64,000 nucleotides of DNA. It comes from Bacillota bacterium. GTDB taxonomy: Bacteria > Bacillota > Clostridia > Acetivibrionales > DSM-1351. Location of the stretch: the NCBI GenBank assembly GCA_023390335.1, contig JAEWCZ010000053.1, positions 267,774-331,773 on the forward strand, written 5' to 3'. Within the stretch, counting starts at the first letter, position 1. Each line of letters opens with the position of its first letter. The notes beneath the pieces were generated by a model, which was given only the letters and a program-made list of their open reading frames with translations, did not search any database and was not told the DNA's origin. Position numbers and translations under genes: made by a program. This document shows, piece by piece, positions 1 to 8,841 of this stretch.

Positions 1-628
1 AGGGGAACTTGGGAGAAGTTCCAAAACCTCCGTATTTACTGTCAAAATTATATTTAAAATGTGTAAATGCCTCATGAATAATGTCTTTTGATATTTTCGT
101 TTCATCAGAAACTTCTTCCTGACTTACATGTTCTATTATGCTTTTGGCTGATTGTAATAGACTATCTCTTTTACTGTCCCATGCTTCTTTTACTGACCTA
201 AGCAAAGACATAAGCCCCATAAGGCCTCTGCTGTCTTCCTTTGGGAAGTACGTTCCAGCATAAAATGGCTGTCTGTCCGGGGTTAGAAATACTGTAAGTG
301 GCCACCCTCCATGTCCTGTTAATGCCTGGCAGACGGACATGTAAATGCTGTCTATATCAGGTCTTTCTTCACGGTCAACCTTTATACATACGAAATCCCG
401 GTTCAGTATGTGCGCTACTTCCTGGTCTTCAAAGGATTCACGCTCCATTACATGACACCAATGACAAGTTGAATAGCCAATGGAGAGAAAGATGGGTTTG
501 TCTTCCCCCGCTGCCCGGCCAAAAGCTTCAGGTCCCCACGGATACCAATCTACTGGGTTGTGTGCGTGTTGGAGTAGGTAGGGGGATTTTTCTTGGATTA
601 GTTTGTTTGTATATTTATGTTCAGACAT
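1..628 (-). CDS. DUF255 thioredoxin-like protein (YyaL family), partial
   Basis: Translating the minus strand from the ATG at 628-626 gives an uninterrupted frame of 209 residues that runs off the left window edge. The opening is typical of the YyaL/Spermatogenesis-associated-20 family (full length usually 600-700 residues): a thioredoxin-like N-terminal domain (DUF255) with HNPVDWYPWG and the redox-type motif STCHWCHVME, then DREERPDID and GGWPLTVFLTPD. The domain normally precedes an (alpha/alpha)6 barrel resembling N-acylglucosamine 2-epimerases, which lies outside the window. An AGAGGAT ribosome site sits just upstream of the start. The cellular role of the family is not established. Confidence 0.9.
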   Translation of the reverse strand, partial: MSEHKYTNKLIQEKSPYLLQHAHNPVDWYPWGPEAFGRAAGEDKPIFLSIGYSTCHWCHVMERESFEDQEVAHILNRDFVCIKVDREERPDIDSIYMSVCQALTGHGGWPLTVFLTPDRQPFYAGTYFPKEDSRGLMGLMSLLRSVKEAWDSKRDSLLQSAKSIIEHVSQEEVSDETKISKDIIHEAFTHFKYNFDSKYGGFGTSPKFP

Positions 629-783
629 TTTTTGTATCCTCTCTATTTAGTATAACGTGTTTACAATTATAGTTATTCCCAGTATTAATCAATTGTATCA
701 ATAAACTGATTTATTTGAATAAGCGGTTCGCCAACGTTCTATCCGTTGGGGAAGTAATAAAAATTTTAATTGATAATTATTGA

Positions 784-825
784 AACTAAATTTAGTTGAT
801 AATACATTGCATTACGAGGTAGTAT
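784..825 (+). promoter_or_regulatory. Promoter and palindromic operator of the PadR operon
   Basis: A perfect 14-bp palindrome AACTAAATTTAGTT (784-797) overlaps a -35-like TTGATA (796-801), followed after 18 bp by TAGTAT (820-825). The next gene encodes a PadR repressor, a family that often binds palindromes in its own promoter, so autoregulation is a reasonable inference. The remaining 629-783 shows nothing else recognisable. Confidence 0.5.
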
Positions 826-867
826 GTGTTACGATGTTCTTAGCAATATATGGAAGGTCGTGGTAAT

Positions 868-1224
868 ATGAACAAGGAAATTATGAAGGGCAGTATAGAC
901 ATCCTTTTACTATCTCTAATTCAAAAAGAGGATTTATATGGGTATGAAATTGCAAAAAGGCTTAAAGAGAAAAGTAACGATTTATATTCAATGGGTGAAG
1001 GGACGTTATATCCTGCTCTTCAAAGGTTAGAAAAGCAAAAACTCATAACATCTTATTGGGGAGATTCTGAATTTGGAGGTAGGCGTAAGTATTATAGTAT
1101 TACTGAGGAAGGTAAAAAGGAATTATCTAAAAAATTAAGCGAATGGGACTTGTTGAGTAATTTAATTAAATCTTGCAGGGAGGGATTTTTACGTTTGAAT
1201 TTGATGATTATATCAAGTCGATAA
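868..1224 (+). CDS. PadR family transcriptional regulator
   Basis: A 118-residue winged-helix protein. It opens MNKEIMKGSIDILLLSLI, continues with YGYEIAKRL and has the recognition region GEGTLYPALQRLEKQKLI followed by the wing GGRRKYYSITEEG, the usual signature of PadR regulators. I prefer the ATG at 868 over the one at 850 because it gives the family N-terminus and is preceded by GGAAGG. The coding end overlaps the next gene, which encodes a HAAS-domain membrane protein. PadR-HAAS pairs are common in Firmicutes, where PadR typically represses its own operon until a drug or envelope signal arrives. The specific ligand is unknown. Confidence 0.88.
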   Translation: MNKEIMKGSIDILLLSLIQKEDLYGYEIAKRLKEKSNDLYSMGEGTLYPALQRLEKQKLITSYWGDSEFGGRRKYYSITEEGKKELSKKLSEWDLLSNLIKSCREGFLRLNLMIISSR

Positions 1225-1838
1225 TTGATAATTTACAGGTTAGTAAAAAGAAGAAAGCCGAAATGTTTGACGAATACAGAGACCATCTTACTATGTTGAA
1301 ACAAGATTATATTAAAAATGGCTTAAAAGAAGAAGTTGCGATTGAAGAAGCCATTAAAAGTTTTGGCAATAATGAAAATTTGAAAGCATTATTCAATAAC
1401 ATATTTGGCTATAGGACTATAACAAATATATTGAGTGGTATATTTGTTACAATACTACTTTTTATTTTAGGTACCCGTATTAGTTGGACAAGTTTGAATG
1501 TAAATTCAGTTACCGTACCAGATGCTTTTCGGATATTTATACCTTATACTCTTATGTTCATTCCTGTCGGATACTTTCTACCTATAATATTTAAGAGGGC
1601 AGGAAAAAATAAAAATATTGCTTTGGCATCTCTGTTGCTGAGCACGATTACAGGGTTATGTTTTAGTGTCCCTTTAGGTTCATTACAGGTACCCTATATT
1701 ACTAATTTACTTGCACTGCAGATTACTTTAATTGTTTCAATCATTCTGGGTGGATTACTTGGAAGCCTACTTGGGTTTACTTTTTTAAAGATGATAAGCA
1801 TGGTTACCCTAAAATGTAAGCATTCTTATTCTAAGTAA
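1173..1838 (+). CDS. HAAS (DUF1700-like) domain membrane protein
   Basis: The N-terminal ~75 residues match the HAAS alpha-helical domain usually encoded beside PadR regulators (DYIKSIIDNL, EYRDHLTMLKQDYI, EEVAIEEAIKSFG). About four hydrophobic helices follow (for example TITNILSGIFVTILLFILG and LIVSIILGGLLGSLLGF), so it is probably an integral membrane protein acting with the PadR partner. The start is doubtful. The only ordinary in-frame codon is TTG at 1173, which has no ribosome site. A strong AGGGAGGG (1177-1184) lies 6 nt before an in-frame ACG at 1191, which would give the more family-like N-terminus FEFDDYIK. It overlaps the padR-like gene by about 50 nt. Confidence 0.75.
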   Translation: MQGGIFTFEFDDYIKSIIDNLQVSKKKKAEMFDEYRDHLTMLKQDYIKNGLKEEVAIEEAIKSFGNNENLKALFNNIFGYRTITNILSGIFVTILLFILGTRISWTSLNVNSVTVPDAFRIFIPYTLMFIPVGYFLPIIFKRAGKNKNIALASLLLSTITGLCFSVPLGSLQVPYITNLLALQITLIVSIILGGLLGSLLGFTFLKMISMVTLKCKHSYSK

Positions 1839-1973
1839 CTCACCAATTAAAATGATTTTAAAGATGACATGAGTTGACAATAGTGGACTTATGTCTTTTT
1901 TTGATTGACTTATTAATTACCACAATATAACATATTGGAGTAATATTTTATAGATTATTTAGCAGAGGATAAT

Positions 1974-3152
1974 ATGAAGAAAAAGCTAATTTTTATGATC
2001 TGTTTTTCATTGTTAACCTCCCTTGGGGTAATACTCTTATTGAATAGATATTATATTCAGGACAAAAAGCCTTTACAATTTAATTCTGTTAAAAAAATTG
2101 GTATTGAAGGTCTACAAGAGTATTATAGGATTCCGGGTTTCACTTATTGTATTATAAGAGATGGCAAAATTATTAAAATGGACGCTTTAGGTTACATATT
2201 TGAAGGTTCCGAAAGAAAGGTTACTATTGAAGACAAATTTAAAATTGGTTCCTGTTGTAAATCCTATACCGCTTTAATTGCCTCAAAATTAGTTGAAAAA
2301 GGACTTATAAGTTGGGATACAAGAATCTTTGATTTATTTCCTGACTGGAAAAATAATTCAAACCAAGCATATTATTCGATTACATTGAAAGATTTACTTT
2401 CACACAATACATCATTACAACCGTTCAATACATTTGCTGGAAAAACAGACTTCTTTAGTAAGAAGGTTATTTATACAAATATACCTAATTTCAATGGTAA
2501 TCAACAAGAAAGAAGATTGGAGTTCTGCAAATATGTTCTTACACTTCCACCAATAAGGAGTACTGAAATGAATTATGCGAATTCCGGGTATAGTATTGCA
2601 GGAGTAATGCTGGAAAAAGTATCGGGAAAATCGTGGGAAGATTTAGCGATGGAAACCGCCCGGGATATAGGTGTCTCAATCAGTTTTGGCAACCCTAATA
2701 CTATTGATAGAGAACAGCCTTGGGGACATAAAGTTGGCTGGTTTGGTAAAAGAAAACCAGTATCTCCAGAGGATTATACTGGTTTTATAGACCCAATAAC
2801 GTCTCCGGCAGGAAATATAGATATGTCAATCAATGATATGGCGAAATATGTTAAAATCTATCTTGAAGGGCTTAATGGAAAGGATGGATATATAACTTCT
2901 CAGACCTGTAAATACCTGCTTAGTGGCATTCCGAAATATGCAATGGGTTGGTATAATGAATCTGATAATGAAACAATCTTTTATCATTATGGTAGTGAGG
3001 GTACCTTTTACTCCAACGTTATGATATTTAAAGAATTAAGTTCTGCAATAATTATCCTTACTAACGCACCTGGATGCAAAGATACTTCTAATTTTTTAAA
3101 TGATTTACGCAATTACCTTAAGGGTAAATTTATTTACAAAAATATAGTATGA
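1974..3152 (+). CDS. Serine beta-lactamase-fold hydrolase (class C / AmpH-like)
   Basis: A 392-residue protein with an N-terminal membrane anchor or signal (residues 5-24) and the class C beta-lactamase / DD-peptidase fold. The catalytic SxxK is S93-CC-K96, the second motif is Y201-A-N203 within MNYANSGYS, and the third is H338-Y-G340. It is therefore likely an extracytoplasmic serine hydrolase. This family includes penicillin-binding proteins, D-aminopeptidases and esterases, and true antibiotic resistance cannot be inferred. The gene stands alone with its own ribosome site (AGAGGATAAT); both neighbours are unrelated. Confidence 0.85.
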   Translation: MKKKLIFMICFSLLTSLGVILLLNRYYIQDKKPLQFNSVKKIGIEGLQEYYRIPGFTYCIIRDGKIIKMDALGYIFEGSERKVTIEDKFKIGSCCKSYTALIASKLVEKGLISWDTRIFDLFPDWKNNSNQAYYSITLKDLLSHNTSLQPFNTFAGKTDFFSKKVIYTNIPNFNGNQQERRLEFCKYVLTLPPIRSTEMNYANSGYSIAGVMLEKVSGKSWEDLAMETARDIGVSISFGNPNTIDREQPWGHKVGWFGKRKPVSPEDYTGFIDPITSPAGNIDMSINDMAKYVKIYLEGLNGKDGYITSQTCKYLLSGIPKYAMGWYNESDNETIFYHYGSEGTFYSNVMIFKELSSAIIILTNAPGCKDTSNFLNDLRNYLKGKFIYKNIV

Positions 3153-3263
3153 AATTCTTTAGCATAAGGGCCACTCTCAAATCAAGCTTGGTTTAAAAAA
3201 TATACCATAAAAGTAATAATGTAGGTTAGTAAATGTTGTAAAAATATTAGAAGGGGTATTAAA

Positions 3264-3875
3264 ATGGAAAATATCATAATAAGGGAAGAGCGAGAATATG
3301 AGTGGTTTGAAACAGAATATATGACAAAGAAGGCTTTTTGGAATCTTCATGTTCCTGGATGCAATGAGCATTATTTGGTTCATATGCTCCGTTCCAGCGG
3401 TGATTATATACCTGAATTAAGTAGAGTTGCAGAAGTTGATGGAAAGATTGTTGGGGCAATTATGTATTCAAAAGCATATGTAATGGATGAAGAGAATCGG
3501 ACTGAGGTAATAACTTTTGGCCCTTTGTGTATTGACCCTGAGTATCAAAAAAGAGGTATAGGTGGGGAATTATTAGAGAAAACAATGCAGTTGGCAAGAG
3601 AGCAGGGGTATAGGGCAATTATTATTTTTGGGGAGCCGGAATATTATCCACGTCATGGGTTTAAGACATGTGAAAATTTTGATATTACAACAAAAGATGG
3701 TGAAAATTTTAATGCTTTTATGGGTATTGAATTGGTACCAGGTGGGTTGGCTGGAGTAAAAGGAAAATTTTATGAGTCAACTATATTTGCTGATTGTTAC
3801 TCTGAAAAAGCAGAAGAATATGATAAAAAGTTTCCGTATATGGAAAAACTAAAACTACCAGGGCAGTGGGCATAA
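3264..3875 (+). CDS. GNAT family N-acetyltransferase (YhbS-like)
   Basis: A 203-residue acetyl-CoA-dependent acyltransferase. The acetyl-CoA pyrophosphate loop is visible at residues 95-100 (QKRGIG) after the beta-4 strand FGPLCIDPEY, and the C-terminal FGEPEYYPRHGF is typical of the YhbS-like branch, where the small-molecule or protein acceptor is unknown. An AAGGGG ribosome site lies 8 nt upstream of the ATG. It appears monocistronic; the 200 bp downstream carries no gene. Confidence 0.85.
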   Translation: MENIIIREEREYEWFETEYMTKKAFWNLHVPGCNEHYLVHMLRSSGDYIPELSRVAEVDGKIVGAIMYSKAYVMDEENRTEVITFGPLCIDPEYQKRGIGGELLEKTMQLAREQGYRAIIIFGEPEYYPRHGFKTCENFDITTKDGENFNAFMGIELVPGGLAGVKGKFYESTIFADCYSEKAEEYDKKFPYMEKLKLPGQWA

Positions 3876-4074
3876 TGTAAAACCATTTAATTCATAATCT
3901 TTATATTAATCTCAGAGTTCAAAGAATGTCATTTCTACTAGGCAATGAGCAATTATGTTTGGAGTAGATAATTTGGCTAAGGTATCTTCATCAATATAAA
4001 AACCCCATTTTTTCATATTTTAAATTGGGTTAAGATGTTGCATAATGACCTTGGATAGAAAACCGTTCAGTTCT

Positions 4075-4944
4075 TTATCTATTATAACTAATACCTCGTT
4101 TGCTTTGGCCTAACAATTTATCCAGTACATAAGTATAAAAATACATTCCCCAAATACTAATTGAAGTAGAAATAAGAAAAAAGTTTTCTTTGTATAATAT
4201 TAAATGCAATTTTCCTGCAATAAAATAAACAACATAGAGAATAGAGATTACTACAACTTTCCATAGCCATTTGATGTTTGAGAAATGCAATAGCATTATT
4301 ATAACACCAAGTAAAAGCATATTTGTTGCAGATAATACAACAAGGCTACGTTCTTTTCCTGAAAGAAAATTTTCACTAAATACCCGAATGCCAGTTAACC
4401 TTAAAACCCAAACTATCGTGTTTTCATGCAGAGCCACCAGTCCAAAGAAGATATATAAGTAACGCTCAAAATTTCCAATATGGTTTAAGCTAACCGTATA
4501 TATTTTTCTTGCTATCCAAAACAAAACTAGTAGACCTATAACAGTCATCCATGTCCGATACCAGTTATGCTTGTATATGCCTAATTTAATAAATAATTCT
4601 TCAATCACTCCATATAATACTGCAAAAAATCCAAACCAATAATATCTAAGATTGAAAACTGCAATTAATAGTGCTGTTGCAGATACTGAAAATTGTGAAA
4701 AAAGATTGCCTGCAATAGAATCATCCGGTCGTGAATGAGGAATAAGCATAGGATAATATTCATACGACTTAAAAAATGAATATACAACCATTTCAAAACA
4801 GAAGGTTATTCCGCAAATTGTAAGATATAAAGCTAGTACACGTTTGCGGTTTTTTACTTTTAAAAAAATTATTATTAATTCTATTACGGTAGTAATTCCA
4901 AGAAGAATAAACCAAATTGTGTTACTCCAAAATGTAGGACTCAT
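4075..4944 (-). CDS. Multi-pass membrane protein of unknown function (CBO0543-like)
   Basis: A 289-residue hydrophobic protein with about eight predicted membrane helices, starting WSNTIWFILLGITTVIELII and ending in WGMYFYTYVLDKLLG. No catalytic motif is visible. The overall layout and EELFIKLGIYKHNWYRTW resemble the uncharacterised CBO0543-type proteins common in clostridia and bacilli, but this is from memory and tentative. It is transcribed divergently from the XRE regulator at 5214 across about 270 bp that contains no other gene. The nearest AGGAG is about 12 nt from the ATG, a long spacing. Confidence 0.6.
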   Translation of the reverse strand: MSPTFWSNTIWFILLGITTVIELIIIFLKVKNRKRVLALYLTICGITFCFEMVVYSFFKSYEYYPMLIPHSRPDDSIAGNLFSQFSVSATALLIAVFNLRYYWFGFFAVLYGVIEELFIKLGIYKHNWYRTWMTVIGLLVLFWIARKIYTVSLNHIGNFERYLYIFFGLVALHENTIVWVLRLTGIRVFSENFLSGKERSLVVLSATNMLLLGVIIMLLHFSNIKWLWKVVVISILYVVYFIAGKLHLILYKENFFLISTSISIWGMYFYTYVLDKLLGQSKRGISYNR

Positions 4945-5213
4945 AAGCTTATATTTCTCCTAATTCTATCCGCCCGGTGGAATTAAAATTATTTAGATCT
5001 ATCAATTACTTTATATTGTATCAATTTTTATCCATTATATACTTTAGAACAAGTGTAATTATATAATGAATAGGTTAAGTGAATATTATATATGTGTAAA
5101 AATGTTAAGTTCGGTTGACAAAATTCCAACTTTACTTGATAGAAGGCAAGCATTATTTCTAATATACTATAGCTACAAATTATTTTGAAATATATGAAAG
5201 GCTCGTGATAACT

Positions 5214-5660
5214 ATGTCATTAGGAGAAAAATTATTGGATTTGCGTAAAAAGGCCGGTTTATCTCAAGAGGAAGTTGCTGAAAAAACGGGTGTATCCCGA
5301 CAAACGGTAAGTAAATGGGAAACAGATCAAACAGTCCCTGAACTAATAAAGGCAAAACTTCTAAGCCAACTATACAATGTAAGTTATGATTATTTAATTA
5401 GTGGATGCCCTGTTGGGGGTGATGTAACTAATATCGAATTAATAGTCGATGAAATTGATTGGACAAGTGCTTGGAGTAAAAAGTACCCTATTTTAGCTTC
5501 TTATCAAGGTATTAAGGGGATAGATAACTATAAGGAGAAGATATCTGAGTTGTACGATGCTTTTAAAAATAAGTTTGGCTTTGATGATGCAGATACCGTT
5601 CTAGTTTTAAAAGATATGCTTTACCAGAAATATAAATTAACAAAAAAGAAAACAAAATAA
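5214..5660 (+). CDS. XRE family helix-turn-helix regulator
   Basis: A 148-residue protein. Residues 3-57 form a Cro/CI-type helix-turn-helix (LSQEEVAEKTGVSRQTVSKW) of the kind found in many Firmicutes one-component regulators. The C-terminal ~85 residues have no motif I recognise (EIDWTSAWSKKYPIL). I use the ATG at 5214; a GTG at 5205 is the alternative and lies closer to the AAAGG site. Immediately after the stop comes a strong AGGAGG and an ATG opening a frame of only seven codons, so the regulator may once have had a downstream partner. Confidence 0.8.
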   Translation: MSLGEKLLDLRKKAGLSQEEVAEKTGVSRQTVSKWETDQTVPELIKAKLLSQLYNVSYDYLISGCPVGGDVTNIELIVDEIDWTSAWSKKYPILASYQGIKGIDNYKEKISELYDAFKNKFGFDDADTVLVLKDMLYQKYKLTKKKTK

Positions 5661-5678
5661 AGCTAGGAGGTAATTGGT

Positions 5679-5702
5679 ATGCCAACAATCAAAATATTAT
5701 AA
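5679..5702 (+). other. Seven-codon leader or remnant of a lost partner gene
   Basis: An AGGAGG at 5665-5670 is ideally placed 8 nt before an ATG at 5679, but the frame reads MPTIKIL and stops at 5702. It directly follows the XRE regulator. It may be the start of a gene deleted from this locus, or a micropeptide. Position and ribosome site are the only evidence. Confidence 0.3.
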
Positions 5703-5737
5703 TTGATATAAACCGTATTTAGCTACAATTTCCTGGT

Positions 5738-6675
5738 CTAATAGTCAATTAAACTAATTTGTTTATCTACGTACGACTTCATATCTCTATCTGTTATTTT
5801 ATCATTTTCACCCAATTCACCAAATAATAAAGGAGATTTGCTATTGTGTTGAGAAATATTCTTAATTACAGTATCCTTGCTAAAATTAGCATAACAGTAA
5901 AAGCATTCATGTTTACAGGTGTTATATGCTCCAATGTCAATACTCTTTACACAGCCGCAAATTTCTCTTTGGTTGGGGTCTTTTTCTATCGTAAGCGGTG
6001 TTCCTATAATGCTTGAAATTAGTTTATCATTGATACACTTACCATGTGCTATATTGTAATTTTCTAGACTAATTGCCTCAGAACATGTTTCAATTGAAAA
6101 TCCATAGTTTGATGATATTGCAGCTAAATTATTCGCTATTTCTTTCATATCACTATTTGTAAGTGGTAATAGTTCAATACCCTTTAAATTCCTTTCGGTT
6201 TTCTTGTATAGGTCAACAAAACTTATTACACATTTATTAGTATAAGGGGACAGTTCTGGGCCAGTTTTTCAAACCATTTATAGTGATATTCCTTGGTAAA
6301 AACGTTTGTCAGTAAAATGGGGTCATATCTCCAAATCAACTTCTCCTTACCAACGAGATTTGACATCTTAATAAAAGTTTCGATTAAATCCTTCTTCAAA
6401 GGTACATTTGGCTCAATAGTTTTATCATATGAGTTTAGAGTAAACTGAAAATAATATTTATAGTTCTTTAATTCATCTAGTCTTTTTAACATTGGCTTTG
6501 GGTTCTTTGTCCAGAAAACAATACAATCAACTAACTGCGGAGATAAATTAATTCTATTAACCTGATGTATGTTCATAGGATTTCGAACCAATAGATAGCC
6601 TTCCTTTATTCTATTAAAAAACCATTCAGAGTAAAATGCAGGAATATCTGTTCTTCTACTTGCACTTAAAATCAA
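5738..6675 (-). pseudogene. DUF1848 radical-SAM-like protein, frameshifted
   Basis: The gene reads as two pieces on the minus strand. The upstream piece (6675-6226, TTG start with AGGAGTG) carries the DUF1848 N-terminus ILSASRRTDIPAFYSEWF and IVFWTKNP. The downstream piece continues with CVISFVDLYKK and ends with the CX3CX2C cluster CKHECFYC typical of iron-sulfur radical SAM proteins. The frame breaks near 6254-6255. Adding one A to the two-A run there restores EKLAQKLSPYTNKCVISF, the usual family sequence, and gives a normal-length protein of about 312 residues. It is either a recent single-base inactivation or a sequencing error. The family's reaction is unknown. Confidence 0.8.
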
Positions 6676-6789
6676 CTATAACACTCCTATCTCTTAAGTC
6701 TCCGGTAATTGATACAGTATAACTTGTGATATTATTATATCAGGACATTTAGATTGTTGTATAACGAACTAATTGAAAGGATGAGCGAT

Positions 6790-7374
6790 ATGATACTGGA
6801 TTTGCTAAAAATAAGAAAAAGTGTAAGAAATTTTACAGGTGAAGAGGTTCCGGAAGAAGTTACTAAATATATACTCGAAGCCGGGAGGTTGTCGCCATCC
6901 GGTGGAAACCAGCAGCCATGGAAATTCGGGTTGATAACGGATAAGTCCTTGATTAACGAAATAGCTGACATAGCTTATAACCAGAAGTGGATAAAAACAG
7001 CCAGCTTTCTGATTGTTCTTTGTACATACAATGTAGACAAATCACAAGGTGGCAGATGGATTCAAAAAGCACGTTTTCCTAGAATTGCTGAAATCATAGA
7101 TAATATGGATGATGAGATTTATACAAGAATACATATGGAAGAACATCAAACAAAAATCCCCGGAACGCATATGGCCATGGCTGCATTAGAACATGGGCTG
7201 GGGTCAACATGGATTTCCTATTTTAATGTTGACAAACTTACACATTTTCTCAACTTACCTAAACCTTATATTGCTTCCGAAATTATTGCTTTCGGTTATC
7301 CGGTTGATAATGATAATAAAAAAGTAACAGATAAAAAGAGTTTTGATGAGGTTGTTTTTTATAATAAATTTTAA
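6790..7374 (+). CDS. Nitroreductase family protein
   Basis: A 194-residue FMN-dependent oxidoreductase of the nitroreductase fold. It shows the N-terminal phosphate-binding segment KIRKSVRNFTGEEVP, the SPSGGNQQPWKF loop and, near the C-terminus, LEHGLGSTWISYF, all typical of the family. The ATG at 6790 follows GAAAGG at good distance; longer starts at 6754 and 6781 add nothing family-like. The physiological substrate cannot be told from the sequence. It is divergent from the broken DUF1848 gene, with about 110 bp between them. Confidence 0.85.
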   Translation: MILDLLKIRKSVRNFTGEEVPEEVTKYILEAGRLSPSGGNQQPWKFGLITDKSLINEIADIAYNQKWIKTASFLIVLCTYNVDKSQGGRWIQKARFPRIAEIIDNMDDEIYTRIHMEEHQTKIPGTHMAMAALEHGLGSTWISYFNVDKLTHFLNLPKPYIASEIIAFGYPVDNDNKKVTDKKSFDEVVFYNKF

Positions 7375-7460
7375 CATCGCAAGCTAGGAAATATTTTCAC
7401 TTACTCCCTGTGATAAACTTGAGTTACCGTACGGATAAGGTAATTATGAGGAGAACAGCA

Positions 7461-8783
7461 ATGACCACAATTGAACTGTTACAGAAGTCAATTGAATACA
7501 TTGAGGAAAATTTAAAGCGTGAGCTTTCATTGTCTGAGCTTGCAGAGAAAGCTGGATTTTCAACGTATCATTTCTGCCATATTTTTTGTGACTTTGTAGG
7601 TATGCCTGTAACAGCTTTTATAACCAAACGCAGGTTGCAGTACATAGTCTATGATGTGCAAAATGGTAGCAAGCTGGTTGATACTGCGCTTTTGTATGGC
7701 TTTGATACCCACGCAGGATTTTTCAAAGCATTCAAACGGGAATTTGGTTGCTCTCCCACAAAGTTTTTAAAAATTAATACTGCTAAGAAACCAAAGGCAG
7801 TAAACTTAATTAGGGAGGCGAGAGTTATGCTTACACAAGCTCAAATAAGGCAATCATTATCGAATTGGGATATTGAAACAAAAGCTGACATAGGTAATAC
7901 TTTTACGGCAGGTGGTGCAATAAAATCCCACAATTCATGGGTTATAGGTGAAAAATATATTTTTAAAACAGGTGAAGATATCGCGGGGCTCAAAACACAC
8001 ATTGATATTTCAAGAGCGTTGCAAAAGAGTGGTATGGTTGCAGCTTGCCCGATAAAGACCAAAAACGGTGAAGATTTTCTTGTTGAGGATGGAAGGTTCT
8101 ATGTACTTACAAACCGAATTACAGGCGAGTTTCTAAATCCTGAACAGCGCTACACCGGGGATAGAATAGCAACAGGTAAAAAGTATGGGGCTGCTATCGG
8201 CAAACTTCATAACATTCTAAAAAGTCAGGATGGTAACTTAGATGTTAATGACAGTAATCTTTATGATACAGTTATTAACTGGGCTATGCCTGAAACAAAG
8301 CGGAATATGGAGCAATGGGGTTGTCCATTACCCGAAGAATTTTATTCGGATTATACTGAAAACTTCAGCAAACTTTATGGCAAGCTACCTAAACATATCA
8401 TTCATCGTGATGCCAATCCTTCAAATATTATGTTTAATAAGGGTGAAGTAAGCGGATTTATTGATTTTAATATCAGTGAACGGAACGTAAGAATATTTGA
8501 CCCTTGCTACTGTGCTACGGGAATTTTATCAGAAGCGGGTGAAGTTGATGGTGGTTTTGACAAATGGGGAGAAATAATAAAAGGAATATTTCTCGGATAT
8601 GACGGCATTTGTAAATTAACTGATATTGAAAAGCAGTCAATACCGTATGTAATATATTCTATTCAGATGATATTCATTACATGGCTGATTGAAAATGAGG
8701 CATATAAGAATTGTGCTATGCAAAACAGAAAAATGCTTGCTTGGATTTGGGAAAACAAAGATAAATGTTTTGGGGAATTGTAA
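7461..8783 (+). CDS. AraC-type regulator fused to an APH/ChoK-like kinase domain
   Basis: A 440-residue fusion. Residues 1-105 are an AraC/XylS double helix-turn-helix (LSLSELAEKAGFSTYHFCHIF, then VDTALLYGFDTHAGFFKAFKREFGCSP). The AraC DNA-binding domain usually lies at the C-terminus, so its N-terminal position is notable. From about residue 150 the rest is an aminoglycoside-phosphotransferase-like kinase: catalytic loop H315-R-D317-ANPS-N322 and metal motif IDFN at 334-337. GAGGAG lies 7 nt before the ATG at 7461. It may be a regulator sensing or phosphorylating a small molecule, or an enzyme tethered to a DNA-binding module. It ends at a bidirectional terminator. Confidence 0.85.
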   Translation: MTTIELLQKSIEYIEENLKRELSLSELAEKAGFSTYHFCHIFCDFVGMPVTAFITKRRLQYIVYDVQNGSKLVDTALLYGFDTHAGFFKAFKREFGCSPTKFLKINTAKKPKAVNLIREARVMLTQAQIRQSLSNWDIETKADIGNTFTAGGAIKSHNSWVIGEKYIFKTGEDIAGLKTHIDISRALQKSGMVAACPIKTKNGEDFLVEDGRFYVLTNRITGEFLNPEQRYTGDRIATGKKYGAAIGKLHNILKSQDGNLDVNDSNLYDTVINWAMPETKRNMEQWGCPLPEEFYSDYTENFSKLYGKLPKHIIHRDANPSNIMFNKGEVSGFIDFNISERNVRIFDPCYCATGILSEAGEVDGGFDKWGEIIKGIFLGYDGICKLTDIEKQSIPYVIYSIQMIFITWLIENEAYKNCAMQNRKMLAWIWENKDKCFGEL

Positions 8784-8790
8784 TTAAATT

Positions 8791-8831
8791 AACCAGCTTT
8801 CTATGATATGATTTATCAAAGAAAGCTGGTT
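8791..8831. terminator. Bidirectional terminator between convergent genes
   Basis: A perfect 12-bp stem, AACCAGCTTTCT paired with AGAAAGCTGGTT, with a loop of about 17 nt, lies between the convergent stops at 8783 and 8842. T-rich sequence follows on the plus strand and AT-rich sequence on the minus strand. Confidence 0.75.
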
Positions 8832-8841
8832 ATAATTTTCT

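Noticed and set aside
298..672. Open frame on the plus strand at the left edge (124 codons)
   Set aside because: It lies antisense to the clearly conserved DUF255 gene and its translation has no family features.
1974..3152. Antibiotic-resistance beta-lactamase
   Set aside because: The fold motifs are present, but this family is mostly peptidases and esterases; no feature shows beta-lactam hydrolysis.
3900..4074. Terminator candidate with AACCC/GGGTT arms
   Set aside because: The stem is only five pairs with a loop of about 20 nt and no T run.
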